Made by a program: the position numbers and the translations under genes. 7,864 nucleotides of DNA from Gammaproteobacteria bacterium. Lineage in GTDB: Bacteria > Pseudomonadota > Gammaproteobacteria > Granulosicoccales > Granulosicoccaceae. Below the pieces are notes generated by a model, which saw only the letters and a list, made by a program, of their open reading frames with translations, had not been told where the DNA came from and searched no databases. Below are positions 1 to 6,033 of this stretch, piece by piece (the stretch's first letter is position 1; each line of letters begins with the position of its first letter). The stretch lies in assembly GCA_020444765.1 (NCBI GenBank), contig JAGRHW010000157.1, positions 1 through 7,864 of the forward strand. The letters are read 5' to 3'.

Positions 1-200
1 TGGCGCCGCTGGCCGGCCTGGCCGATGTCATCGTCGACGTGGTCGACACCGGCGGCACCCTGCGGGCAAACGGTCTGGCTCCACTGCTGCCGATCGCCGA
101 TATCAGCTCGCGCCTGATCGTCAACAAGGCCGCGATGAAAATGAAACACACCGCCGTAACACAACTGGTGGCGCAGATTGCCGCCAAAGTAGGACAGTAA
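1..200 (+). CDS. hisG: ATP phosphoribosyltransferase, short form (3' end only)
   Basis: The last 65 codons of a gene that begins before the window; the reading frame starts at position 3 and ends with TAA at 198-200. The product would catalyse the first step of histidine biosynthesis, joining PRPP to ATP. The visible part has the HisG C-terminal signature: [14 protein letters not shown] is the PRPP/phosphate-binding loop region, followed by [16 protein letters not shown]. The protein stops about 20 residues after that motif, so there is no C-terminal ACT-like regulatory domain. This marks the short form, which in known cases needs the HisZ partner for activity and feedback control by histidine; hisZ is not in this window. 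The next gene starts 4 bp after the stop, so the two are surely co-transcribed. The family call is firm; catalytic residues in the missing part cannot be checked. Confidence 0.95.
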   Translation, partial: APLAGLADVIVDVVDTGGTLRANGLAPLLPIADISSRLIVNKAAMKMKHTAVTQLVAQIAAKVGQ

Positions 201-204
201 ACCG

Positions 205-1278
205 ATGTACAGCACAGACGATATCCGGATTCGTGAAACCAAGGAATTGCGTTCCCCCGAAGACCTGATCAATGAATACCCGGTCAGCGAGAAAGCCTCC
301 GAGACCGTGCACAATGTCCGCCTGCAAATGCGCGCTATTCTCGACGGTGAGGACGACCGGCTGGCGGTCGTCGTGGGGCCCTGCTCGATTCATGATCCCA
401 AGGCGGCGCGCGATTACGCCAGCCGTCTGCTGGAACAAAGAAACCGCCTGCAGGATGATCTGCTGGTCATCATGCGGGTGTATTTTGAAAAACCGCGTAC
501 CACGATCGGCTGGAAAGGTCTGATCAACGATCCGCAGCTCGATGATTCCTACCACATCAACGAGGGGCTCAGAATCGCCCGCAGCCTGTTGCTCGATATC
601 AACGAGATGGGTTTGCCGGCCGGCACCGAATACCTGGACCTGATCAGCCCGCAATACATCGCCGATCTGGTCGGCTGGGGCGCGATCGGCGCCCGTACCA
701 CCGAAAGCCAGGCGCACAGGGAACTGGCGTCAGGCTTGTCTTGTCCGGTCGGTTTCAAGAACGGCACTTCCGGCAATGTGCAGATCGCCATCGATGCCAT
801 CGGTTCGGCGATGCATCCGCACCATTTTCTGTCGGTTACCAAGGAAGGACGCTCGGCGATTTTTGCCACCAGCGGCAATACCGATTGCCATTTGATCCTG
901 CGCGGCGGGGCCGAGCACGTCAACTACGACGCCGCCAGCGTCGATCTGGCCGCCGAGCGTATGTCCCGAAGCGGTGTGCCGGTGCGCATGATGGTTGACT
1001 TCAGTCACGCCAACAGCCGGAAAAAGTTTGCCAGGCAAAAATACGTTTGCCAGGATGTATGCACCCAGATCGGCGGCGGCGACGAGCGGATCAAGGGCGT
1101 GATGATCGAAAGCAATCTGGTCGAAGGCAACCAGAAACTGCTCACCGACCGGGAGCTGGTTTACGGGCAGAGCATCACCGATGCCTGTGTCGGCTGGGAC
1201 GATACCGAGACGATGTTGACTATGCTCGCCGAGGCGGTCAGACGACGGCGCGAATGCGCAGGAAAAAACGATGCTTGA
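205..1278 (+). CDS. aroG: 3-deoxy-7-phosphoheptulonate (DAHP) synthase, AroG/AroF class
   Basis: Cytoplasmic enzyme condensing phosphoenolpyruvate and erythrose 4-phosphate to DAHP, the first step of the shikimate pathway. At 357 residues it matches the class I alpha enzymes of E. coli (about 350) and aligns by eye along its whole length. Metal ligands are all present: Cys60 in GPCSIHDP, His268 in DFSHANS, Glu302 in [10 protein letters not shown] and Asp326 in [13 protein letters not shown]4P-binding motifs are also kept: [10 protein letters not shown] (91-100), GARTTESQ (162-169), PVGFKNGT (181-188) and ILRGG (231-235). Ser210 matches Ser211 of E. coli AroG, a position that is Gly in Tyr-sensitive AroF, so phenylalanine inhibition is the likelier mode; this is inference. 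The start is supported by AGGA at 191-194, ten bases upstream, within the hisG tail. It lies 4 bp after hisG, and its last 8 bp overlap hisD, which is an unusual position for a DAHP synthase. Confidence 0.96.
   Translation: MYSTDDIRIRETKELRSPEDLINEYPVSEKASETVHNVRLQMRAILDGEDDRLAVVVGPCSIHDPKAARDYASRLLEQRNRLQDDLLVIMRVYFEKPRTTIGWKGLINDPQLDDSYHINEGLRIARSLLLDINEMGLPAGTEYLDLISPQYIADLVGWGAIGARTTESQAHRELASGLSCPVGFKNGTSGNVQIAIDAIGSAMHPHHFLSVTKEGRSAIFATSGNTDCHLILRGGAEHVNYDAASVDLAAERMSRSGVPVRMMVDFSHANSRKKFARQKYVCQDVCTQIGGGDERIKGVMIESNLVEGNQKLLTDRELVYGQSITDACVGWDDTETMLTMLAEAVRRRRECAGKNDA
1260..1270 (+). promoter_or_regulatory. Ribosome binding site of hisD inside the aroG coding end
   Basis: AGGA at 1260-1263 lies seven bases before the hisD ATG at 1271. 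It is inside the last codons of the upstream DAHP synthase gene, whose TGA is at 1276-1278. The ribosome finishing aroG must pass over this site and the hisD start, so the two genes are expected to be translationally coupled. It supports 1271 as the hisD start. Confidence 0.6.
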
Positions 1279-2575
1279 TATCAGGGTGCTGAATGCCGGT
1301 GACGCCGGTTTCTGGCAGGCACTGGAGCAACAGCTGGCGTGGGAAAGTGTCTCGGACGATGAGATTCACGTCACCGTGCGTGACATTATCGCCGATGTGC
1401 GCAAACGCGGTGATCAGGCGCTGCTCGAATACACCAATCGTTTCGACCGCTTGCAGCTGAGCTCGATGGACGAATGTATCATGGATGCGCAGGAGTTACA
1501 GGCAGCGCTGGCGCGCATCGGCGCAGATCAGCGACAGGCGCTGGAGTCGGCGGCACAACGGATTAAAAATTATGCTGACAGGCAGCGTCTGGAGTCCTGG
1601 AGTCTGGTCGAGGACAATGGCACTGTGCTCGGTCAGCAGGTCAGCCCGCTCGACAGGGTTGGCTTGTATGTGCCGGGCGGCAAGGCGGCCTATCCGTCAA
1701 GCGTGTTGATGAACGCAATTCCGGCCAAGGTCGCGGGTGTGCCGGAGGTGGTCATGGTAGTGCCGACGCCGGACGGCGTGCGTAACGATCTGGTGCTGGC
1801 GGCGGCAGCGGTAGCCGGTGTCGACCGGGCGATAACCGTCGGCGGCGCGCAGGCGGTGGCGGCCCTGGCTTATGGTACGGAAAGCGTGCCGGCGGTGGAC
1901 AAGATCGTCGGTCCCGGTAATATTTTTGTCGCTACCGCCAAACGGCAGGTGTTCGGCCGGGTCGGCATCGATATGATCGCCGGCCCTTCGGAAATCTGCG
2001 TGGTTTGCGATGGCAGGACCGACCCGGACTGGATCGCGGTGGATCTTTTTTCCCAGGCCGAGCATGACGAGGATGCGCAATCGATCCTTATTTCCTGGGA
2101 TGGGGAGTTTCTACGCGCCGTCAGGCAGTCCATGCAAAAACTGCTCGACGAAATGCCGCGTCAGGAAATCATCCGTAAATCGCTGGAAAATCGCGGGCTG
2201 TTAATACAAGTCGCCGATATCGATCAGGCTCTGGAAGTGGCGAATTTTATCGCGCCGGAGCATCTGGAGTTATCGCTGGACGACGCCGAACAGATTGCCT
2301 CGCGGGTACGCCACGCCGGGGCGATTTTCATGGGCCGTTACACGGCTGAAGCACTCGGGGATTATTGCGCCGGGCCGAACCACGTTTTGCCGACCTCCAG
2401 AACCGCGCGTTTTTCCTCGCCACTCGGGGTCTATGATTTTCAGAAACGCAGCAGCCTGATCGGTTGTTCCGCCGCCGGTGCGTCGGAGCTGGGCAAGACC
2501 GCCTCCGTTCTGGCGCGCGGCGAAGGTCTGGTCGCGCACGCCCGTTCCGCCGAAGCCCGGATCAAACCAGCATAA
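1271..2575 (+). CDS. hisD: Histidinol dehydrogenase
   Basis: Cytoplasmic zinc enzyme performing the last two steps of histidine biosynthesis, oxidising L-histidinol through histidinal to histidine with two NAD+. The 434 residues match the usual length (E. coli HisD has 434). The catalytic pair Glu330-His331 lies in FIAPEHLEL. Zinc ligands by alignment to E. coli are Gln262 and His265 ([11 protein letters not shown]), Asp364 ([16 protein letters not shown]) and His423 (VAHARSAE). The NAD/substrate region is intact: [20 protein letters not shown] (133-152), [14 protein letters not shown] (190-203) and [12 protein letters not shown] (213-224). There is no sign of damage. Its first 8 bp overlap the DAHP synthase gene. 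In many gammaproteobacteria hisC follows hisD; here the next gene is azlD on the opposite strand, whose end overlaps that of hisD by 14 bp, so the operon ends here without room for a terminator. Confidence 0.98.
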   Translation: MLDIRVLNAGDAGFWQALEQQLAWESVSDDEIHVTVRDIIADVRKRGDQALLEYTNRFDRLQLSSMDECIMDAQELQAALARIGADQRQALESAAQRIKNYADRQRLESWSLVEDNGTVLGQQVSPLDRVGLYVPGGKAAYPSSVLMNAIPAKVAGVPEVVMVVPTPDGVRNDLVLAAAAVAGVDRAITVGGAQAVAALAYGTESVPAVDKIVGPGNIFVATAKRQVFGRVGIDMIAGPSEICVVCDGRTDPDWIAVDLFSQAEHDEDAQSILISWDGEFLRAVRQSMQKLLDEMPRQEIIRKSLENRGLLIQVADIDQALEVANFIAPEHLELSLDDAEQIASRVRHAGAIFMGRYTAEALGDYCAGPNHVLPTSRTARFSSPLGVYDFQKRSSLIGCSAAGASELGKTASVLARGEGLVAHARSAEARIKPA

Positions 2576-2876
2576 AGGCGATTGCGTAAACCACCAGACC
2601 GGCCAGGATGGTCCGGAACAGCTGTTTGCTCAGAAGCGCGGTAAGTGTTGCCGCGACGGCGCCGTAAATATACGGATTCGACGCTGACAGATTGAAGCTG
2701 CCGTCGTGAATAAACACCGCTTGCGCAATAATCGCGGTCAAGACCGCTATGGGTACGAATTCCAGCGCTTCCTTCAGCAGGGGCGGGATATGAAAGCGCC
2801 CGGCCAGCATCATCGGCAACAGGCGCGGAATGAACGTCACTGCCATCATTCCGCCGATCAGCAACCATTCCTTCAT
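2562..2876 (-). CDS. azlD: AzlD-family branched-chain amino acid export subunit
   Basis: Small inner-membrane subunit (104 residues) of a two-component amino acid exporter. The family includes B. subtilis AzlD, E. coli YgaH and Corynebacterium BrnE, which with their large partners export valine, leucine, isoleucine or methionine. The protein is nearly all hydrophobic, with about four membrane segments (roughly 3-24, 36-56, 70-85, 88-103) and the family-like TFIPRLLP motif at 14-21. I chose ATG at 2876 rather than ATGs further upstream because it gives the normal family length, and its ATGA overlaps the azlC stop (2873-2876), the usual coupling of this gene pair. Upstream starts would only read back through azlC. 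The 3' end overlaps hisD by 14 bp in convergent orientation. Substrate specificity cannot be told from sequence. Confidence 0.9.
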   Translation of the reverse strand: MKEWLLIGGMMAVTFIPRLLPMMLAGRFHIPPLLKEALEFVPIAVLTAIIAQAVFIHDGSFNLSASNPYIYGAVAATLTALLSKQLFRTILAGLVVYAIAFMLV

Positions 2877-3577
2877 GACGATTTCCGGGATCGTCTGGCC
2901 AGCAGAACGCCGACCAGAATCGCCAGCAGCGACGAGAACAGCAGCCCGCTTTGATGGGGCCATGCATGGGTTATCAGTGCGGCAAAAAATGCGGTCGCCG
3001 CGCAGGCCCATTGCGCGCGATTCTGCAAGACCGGAACCACGATGCCGATAAACGCCACTACCATGGCGATATCCAGCCCCCAGCTGGTGAGGTCCGGCAC
3101 CCGCTGTCCCATGACGATGCCGATCCAGGTGCAGAGCTGCCAGTTGCTGTACATGGCGATCGCCGAGCCGAAGTAATAGGCGGGCAGGTTTTGCGGGTTG
3201 TCGTCATGCAGCAGCCGGTTGCTGACCGTGGCGAAGGTTTCGTCGGTCAGCCAGAACGACATCAGCAGACGCAATGGTGACGGAATCTGTCCGACATGCG
3301 GCATCAGCGATGCCGAATACAACATATGGCGCAGATTGACGATAAAAACCGTCAGCACGATGATCGGCAGGGCGGCCGCGCTGCCAAGCAGGGTAGCGGC
3401 GATAAATTGTGAAGAGCCGGCAAACACAAAGGCCGACATGCCCATGGTCGCTGCCGCCGACAGCCCGTTGGCCTGTGCCAGCGCGCCGAACACCAGGCCG
3501 AACGGAACGGCCGCGATGATCAGCGGAACGGTGTCGCGTACTCCGAGAAAAAAATAATCTGATTTGCTTTGCGGCAT
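2873..3577 (-). CDS. azlC: AzlC-family branched-chain amino acid exporter, large subunit
   Basis: Inner-membrane protein of 234 residues, the usual size for AzlC/YgaZ/BrnF, which pairs with AzlD to export branched-chain amino acids. Family motifs are clear: VPFGLVFGALA (24-34), AFVFAGSSQFIAATLL (49-64), NLRHMLYSASLMP (81-93) and the loop LTDETFA (110-116). Hydrophobic segments lie at about 16-36, 42-64, 68-90, 136-157, 166-184, 189-205 and 210-227, followed by a basic tail ARRSRKSS. The gene ends inside the azlD start (ATGA), so the two are translationally coupled. No clear Shine-Dalgarno precedes ATG 3577, but a stop codon lies eight codons upstream in frame and no other start lies between, so the start is either here or slightly downstream. 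A promoter candidate and a 9-bp tandem repeat lie upstream. No Lrp-type regulator gene is adjacent. Confidence 0.93.
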   Translation of the reverse strand: MPQSKSDYFFLGVRDTVPLIIAAVPFGLVFGALAQANGLSAAATMGMSAFVFAGSSQFIAATLLGSAAALPIIVLTVFIVNLRHMLYSASLMPHVGQIPSPLRLLMSFWLTDETFATVSNRLLHDDNPQNLPAYYFGSAIAMYSNWQLCTWIGIVMGQRVPDLTSWGLDIAMVVAFIGIVVPVLQNRAQWACAATAFFAALITHAWPHQSGLLFSSLLAILVGVLLARRSRKSS

Positions 3578-3623
3578 GCAGGTGGATTTCGTTCTGTTTC
3601 TTTACTGTTTTCGTGACTTCAGG

Positions 3624-3652
3624 ATTGTAACAGCCGGCCGCGGAAGTGTTCA
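3624..3652 (-). promoter_or_regulatory. Predicted sigma70-type promoter of azlCD
   Basis: Read on the minus strand, TGAACA (complement of 3647-3652; 4 of 6 matches to TTGACA) is separated by exactly 17 bases from TACAAT (complement of 3624-3629; 5 of 6 matches to TATAAT). Transcription would begin near 3617, giving a leader of about 40 bases before the azlC ATG at 3577. The 9-bp repeat array begins only 4 bp upstream of the -35 box. The prediction rests on pattern alone. Confidence 0.5.
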
Positions 3653-3656
3653 TGTA

Positions 3657-3708
3657 AATCGCCTGAATCGCCTGAATCGCCTGAATCGCCTGAATCGCCT
3701 GAATCGCC
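3657..3708. repeat. 9-bp tandem repeat, 5.8 perfect copies
   Basis: A 52-bp run of perfect period 9 with unit CGCCTGAAT on the plus strand (ATTCAGGCG on the minus strand). Five complete units span 3660-3704, with AAT before and CGCC after as partial copies. The array lies between the stop of the small membrane protein gene (11 bp away) and the -35 box of the predicted azlC promoter (4 bp away). It is intergenic in the arrangement I support, since a plus-strand reading frame through it is only the antisense of real genes. Perfect short tandem units suggest recent expansion by replication slippage and possible copy-number variation. It is too short, and lacks spacers, to be a CRISPR. Confidence 0.95.
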
Positions 3709-3719
3709 GGGCGTCGGGC

Positions 3720-4115
3720 TTACTGAAGATCGACTTCCTCGATCGAATCGTCGTCGTAAAAGATTTCCCGCACCCTTCGCGATTGACTGGTCTTGCCCAC
3801 GCAGACTTCGGTTTTTTCGCCATCGGCAACCATCGTCAGATTGAAACCCAGGCCGGGCTGATGATTGATCACCAGCGGCCGCGTTTCGCCGGGCTGGATC
3901 TGCAGGGCGACGATGGTTTCCTGCGTGTTGTTGTTGCCGTGCTTGATTTCGACCAGATCGATCGGCGTTTGCCGGTAATTGAGCAGTTCCACCACCATGG
4001 CGTTGTCCGGCAGCTCGAGCTGGCGGCTGTGCTGAATCAACAGATAGCCGCTCAGCAGCACAAACAACAGCAGCGCAAAGCCCAGAACTTTATGGCTTGT
4101 CGTCAAGTTGTGCAT
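3720..4115 (-). CDS. Hypothetical small membrane-anchored protein
   Basis: I do not recognise this 131-residue protein. Residues 1-9 are short and polar with one Lys, followed by one hydrophobic segment at about 10-27 (VLGFALLLFVLLSGYLLI), then a hydrophilic remainder with alternating beta-type sequence (MVVELLNY, VEIKHG, ETIVALQI, TRPLVINH, FNLTMVAD). This suggests a single-pass anchor with a small beta-sandwich-like domain, probably on the periplasmic side. There is a single Cys at about residue 105, so no internal disulphide, and the tail is strongly acidic (DDDSIEEVD). No lipobox is seen. The start at 4115 is the only ATG after an upstream in-frame stop, but it has no good ribosome site. 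Its strand is supported by hydrophobic anchor sequence and by codon use like the neighbours; the antisense frame of similar length is low-quality. It could be co-transcribed with azlCD downstream. Function unknown. Confidence 0.7.
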   Translation of the reverse strand: MHNLTTSHKVLGFALLLFVLLSGYLLIQHSRQLELPDNAMVVELLNYRQTPIDLVEIKHGNNNTQETIVALQIQPGETRPLVINHQPGLGFNLTMVADGEKTEVCVGKTSQSRRVREIFYDDDSIEEVDLQ

Positions 4116-4208
4116 CGGTTCGATTGCTTGGCGGATAGATCATTTTCCGGACGCCCGTGGCTTTTTTCGGGCAGAAAATTTTAAACCGGATGTGTCTGTC
4201 GGCGTTAT

Positions 4209-4218
4209 GATAATTATC
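4209..4218. promoter_or_regulatory. AT-rich palindrome, candidate operator at argC
   Basis: GATAATTATC is a perfect 10-bp palindrome in the divergent region between the small membrane protein gene and argC. It lies just upstream of the argC extended -10 box and covers the spacer, where a repressor would block polymerase. Its AT-rich half-sites resemble, loosely, both ArgR boxes (TGAAT-type halves) and part of a Fur box (GATAAT repeats). ArgR would fit the gene, but the match is incomplete, so the binding protein is unassigned. Confidence 0.35.
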
Positions 4219-4224
4219 GTCTGA

Positions 4225-4233
4225 TGCTACAAT
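4225..4233 (+). promoter_or_regulatory. argC: Predicted extended -10 promoter of argC
   Basis: TGCTACAAT contains the extended -10 element TGN followed directly by TACAAT (5 of 6 matches to TATAAT). The -35 region at about 4205-4210 (TTATGA) is weak, as is common when an extended -10 is present. Transcription would start near 4240, giving a leader of about 27 bases. An AAGG at 4247-4250 is 16 bases from the ATG, too far for an ideal ribosome site, so argC may be weakly translated. Confidence 0.45.
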
Positions 4234-4266
4234 CGTGTTTTTTATCAAGGCCTGACAACCACAAGC

Positions 4267-5220
4267 ATGAGCCAGAAAATTTACATCGACGGACATGCCG
4301 GCACGACCGGTTTGCGTATTCGCGAATGGCTCGATGGCCGCGACGATATCGAGCTGATCACGCTGCCGGAAGAGCAGCGCAAAGACGCCGAAGCGCGCAA
4401 GGACGCCGTGCAAACAACCGATATCGCCATCCTGTGCCTGCCCGACGAGGCGGCCAGGGAAGTGGCGCAATGGGTGCGCGAAGCCGACACCCGCGTCATC
4501 GATGCCAGCACCGCGCACCGTGTATCGCCCGACTGGATCTATGGTCTGCCGGAATTACAGCACGACCAGCGCGAAAAAATCCGCAACGCCAAGCTGGTCA
4601 GCAATCCCGGTTGTTACAGCTCGGCGTCGATCCTGTTGCTGCGGCCGCTGCTCGATGACGGCATCATCAGCCCGGATACGGCGGTATTTATTCATGCCTT
4701 GTCTGGTTATTCCGGCGGTGGCAGGGCGATGATCGAAAAATGGCAGGCGGCGGATTCACCCCTGTCCGGCCTGCCGTTCGAGGCGCCTTATGCCTATGAG
4801 CGCAAGCACAAACACATACCAGAGATGCAGCGCTACGCCGGTTTGATCAACGAACCGCAATTTGTGCCGGCTGTTGGTGCATTCCATAGCGGCATGCGGG
4901 TACAGATTCCCCTGCATAAGGTGACGCTCGATGGCGCGGGCGCGGAAAAAATCCACGCCGTCTACAGCGAATGCTATGACGATGAGGTCTTCATCAAACT
5001 GCACGGGCTGGGCAGCGAGGAGCCGTTCGGCGAGTTGAGCTTCGACCCGCGCGTCTGCAACAACACCAACCGCCTCGAGTTGCATGTGCTGGCGCATCCG
5101 GACGGACATGTGACTCTGATGGCGGTACTGGACAACCTCGGCAAGGGCGCGAGCGGCATGGCGATCCAAAGTCTGAACCTGATGCTGGGCGTGGACGAGG
5201 CGACGGGTCTGCCGGTCTAG
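4267..5220 (+). CDS. argC: N-acetyl-gamma-glutamyl-phosphate reductase, type 2
   Basis: Cytoplasmic NADPH-dependent enzyme reducing N-acetylglutamyl 5-phosphate to the semialdehyde, the third step of arginine (ornithine) biosynthesis. The N-terminal dinucleotide-binding motif is IDGHAGTTGLRIREWL (7-22), the form seen in the short type 2 class (about 310 residues; here 317) rather than the longer type 1 of E. coli. The nucleophile is Cys116 in SNPGCYSSA, and the likely catalytic His is His207 in AFHSGMRVQIP. Further family segments are IDASTAHR (78-85), WIYGLPEL (90-97), LSGYSGGGRAMIEKW (145-159), and the end motif NLGKGASGMAIQSLNLMLG (290-308), which carries the usual ArgC C-terminal helix. 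Other arg genes are absent here, so it is a stand-alone gene with its own promoter. It converges with the VIT transporter gene, 20 bp between stops, with no obvious terminator hairpin. Confidence 0.95.
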   Translation: MSQKIYIDGHAGTTGLRIREWLDGRDDIELITLPEEQRKDAEARKDAVQTTDIAILCLPDEAAREVAQWVREADTRVIDASTAHRVSPDWIYGLPELQHDQREKIRNAKLVSNPGCYSSASILLLRPLLDDGIISPDTAVFIHALSGYSGGGRAMIEKWQAADSPLSGLPFEAPYAYERKHKHIPEMQRYAGLINEPQFVPAVGAFHSGMRVQIPLHKVTLDGAGAEKIHAVYSECYDDEVFIKLHGLGSEEPFGELSFDPRVCNNTNRLELHVLAHPDGHVTLMAVLDNLGKGASGMAIQSLNLMLGVDEATGLPV

Positions 5221-5240
5221 GGGCCGGGGTTTAGACGTCT

Positions 5241-6014
5241 CTAGGCCATCAGCCCTTTGAGCAGGTAACCAATCGCGTAAGCGATGGCCGCCGCCGCGCC
5301 GCCGGCCAGCAGGGTCTCGAGAGCCTCGGTATACCACGGACGGATAACGAAGCGGCTTTTCGCGGCACCGACCAGCATAAAGGCGATACCGGTCATGATG
5401 CTGCTGGCGAGAAAAGGCGACGCCAGTGTGCCCGGCATAAACCAGTTGATCACAAAAGGCACCAATGGCACGGCGCCGACCACCGCAAAAGCCACAAAGG
5501 TGGCGATGGCTGCCTTGAGCGGGTCCGGTCCGTCGAGCGTTATGCCGTGTTCCTCTACCAGCATGGTATCGATCCAGCGATCCTCGTCAGCAATCGTGTG
5601 TTCGACAATGCTGTCGAGTTTGTTGCCGGTGAAGCCCTTGGCCTGAAAAATTTGTCGGATTTCCTCGATTTCCCCTTCCGGGTGGCGGCGGATGTGATCG
5701 CGTTCCAGGTCGCGGATTTTTTCACGCATCTGCTGATCGGCGCGGGTGCCGAGAAAATTACTGATGGCCATGCTGAAGCCGTCCGCGAACAGATTGGCGG
5801 CGCCCAGTATCAGAATGATGCCGATGCTCAGCTTTGCGCCCGCTACGCTGGAAACCACGGCGAAGGTGGTGACTGCGCCATCAATCGCTCCGTAGATAAA
5901 GTCCTTCAGGTAGATCCGGTCCGGTCCGTCCTCCAGGCGCGAGGCGATCGCTTCGCGGGTGTGCATGCGGCGCAGGTCCGTGATTTTCATCCGATCCGAT
6001 TTAAGATATGACAT
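5241..6014 (-). CDS. VIT1/CCC1-family iron/manganese transporter
   Basis: Membrane protein of 257 residues in the vacuolar iron transporter family, whose characterised eukaryotic members move Fe2+ or Mn2+ out of the cytosol. Membrane segments lie at about 37-60, 64-86, 168-190, 200-219 and 232-254, the five-helix plan of the family. Segment 1 carries Asp45 in YGAIDGAVTTFAVVS, matching the DG motif on the transport path. Segment 2 carries ANLFADGFSMAISNFLGTRA, with Met82 at the metal-binding position. Between segments 2 and 3 a charged cytoplasmic stretch (about 90-165) is rich in Glu, as in the metal-binding domain that feeds ions to the pore. By eye, the Glu in segment 2 of plant VIT1 is Asn74 here. 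An AAGGTT (minus strand, complement of 6023-6028) supports the start. The gene begins 19 bp after the stop of the DegS-like protease gene and is probably in its operon. Metal and direction of transport are inference. Confidence 0.88.
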   Translation of the reverse strand: MSYLKSDRMKITDLRRMHTREAIASRLEDGPDRIYLKDFIYGAIDGAVTTFAVVSSVAGAKLSIGIILILGAANLFADGFSMAISNFLGTRADQQMREKIRDLERDHIRRHPEGEIEEIRQIFQAKGFTGNKLDSIVEHTIADEDRWIDTMLVEEHGITLDGPDPLKAAIATFVAFAVVGAVPLVPFVINWFMPGTLASPFLASSIMTGIAFMLVGAAKSRFVIRPWYTEALETLLAGGAAAAIAYAIGYLLKGLMA

Positions 6015-6033
6015 AGCGGTTCAACCTTGCGTA

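Noticed and set aside
1697..2133. Minus-strand open frames inside hisD (and similar ones opposite the DAHP synthase, argC and protease genes)
   Set aside because: They are shadows of well-supported genes, caused by GC-rich codon use, and show no family motifs.
3657..3708. Tandem repeat considered as a CRISPR array
   Set aside because: Units are 9 bp and contiguous with no spacers, and no cas genes are nearby.
4153..4172. Inverted repeat GCCCG...CGGGC with a T-rich loop, considered as a terminator
   Set aside because: The stem is only five pairs, the T run is in the loop rather than after the stem, and it does not follow a gene end on either strand.
3564..4184. A 206-codon plus-strand frame that reads through the 9-bp repeat as repeated Asn-Arg-Leu
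   Set aside because: It is antisense to azlC's leader and the small membrane protein gene, has no ribosome site or recognisable domain, and its repeat peptide merely follows from the unit length being divisible by three.
5221..5240. Short palindrome AGACGTCT between the argC and VIT gene ends, considered as a bidirectional terminator
   Set aside because: It has no loop, no long stem and no T tract; eight-base palindromes occur by chance.
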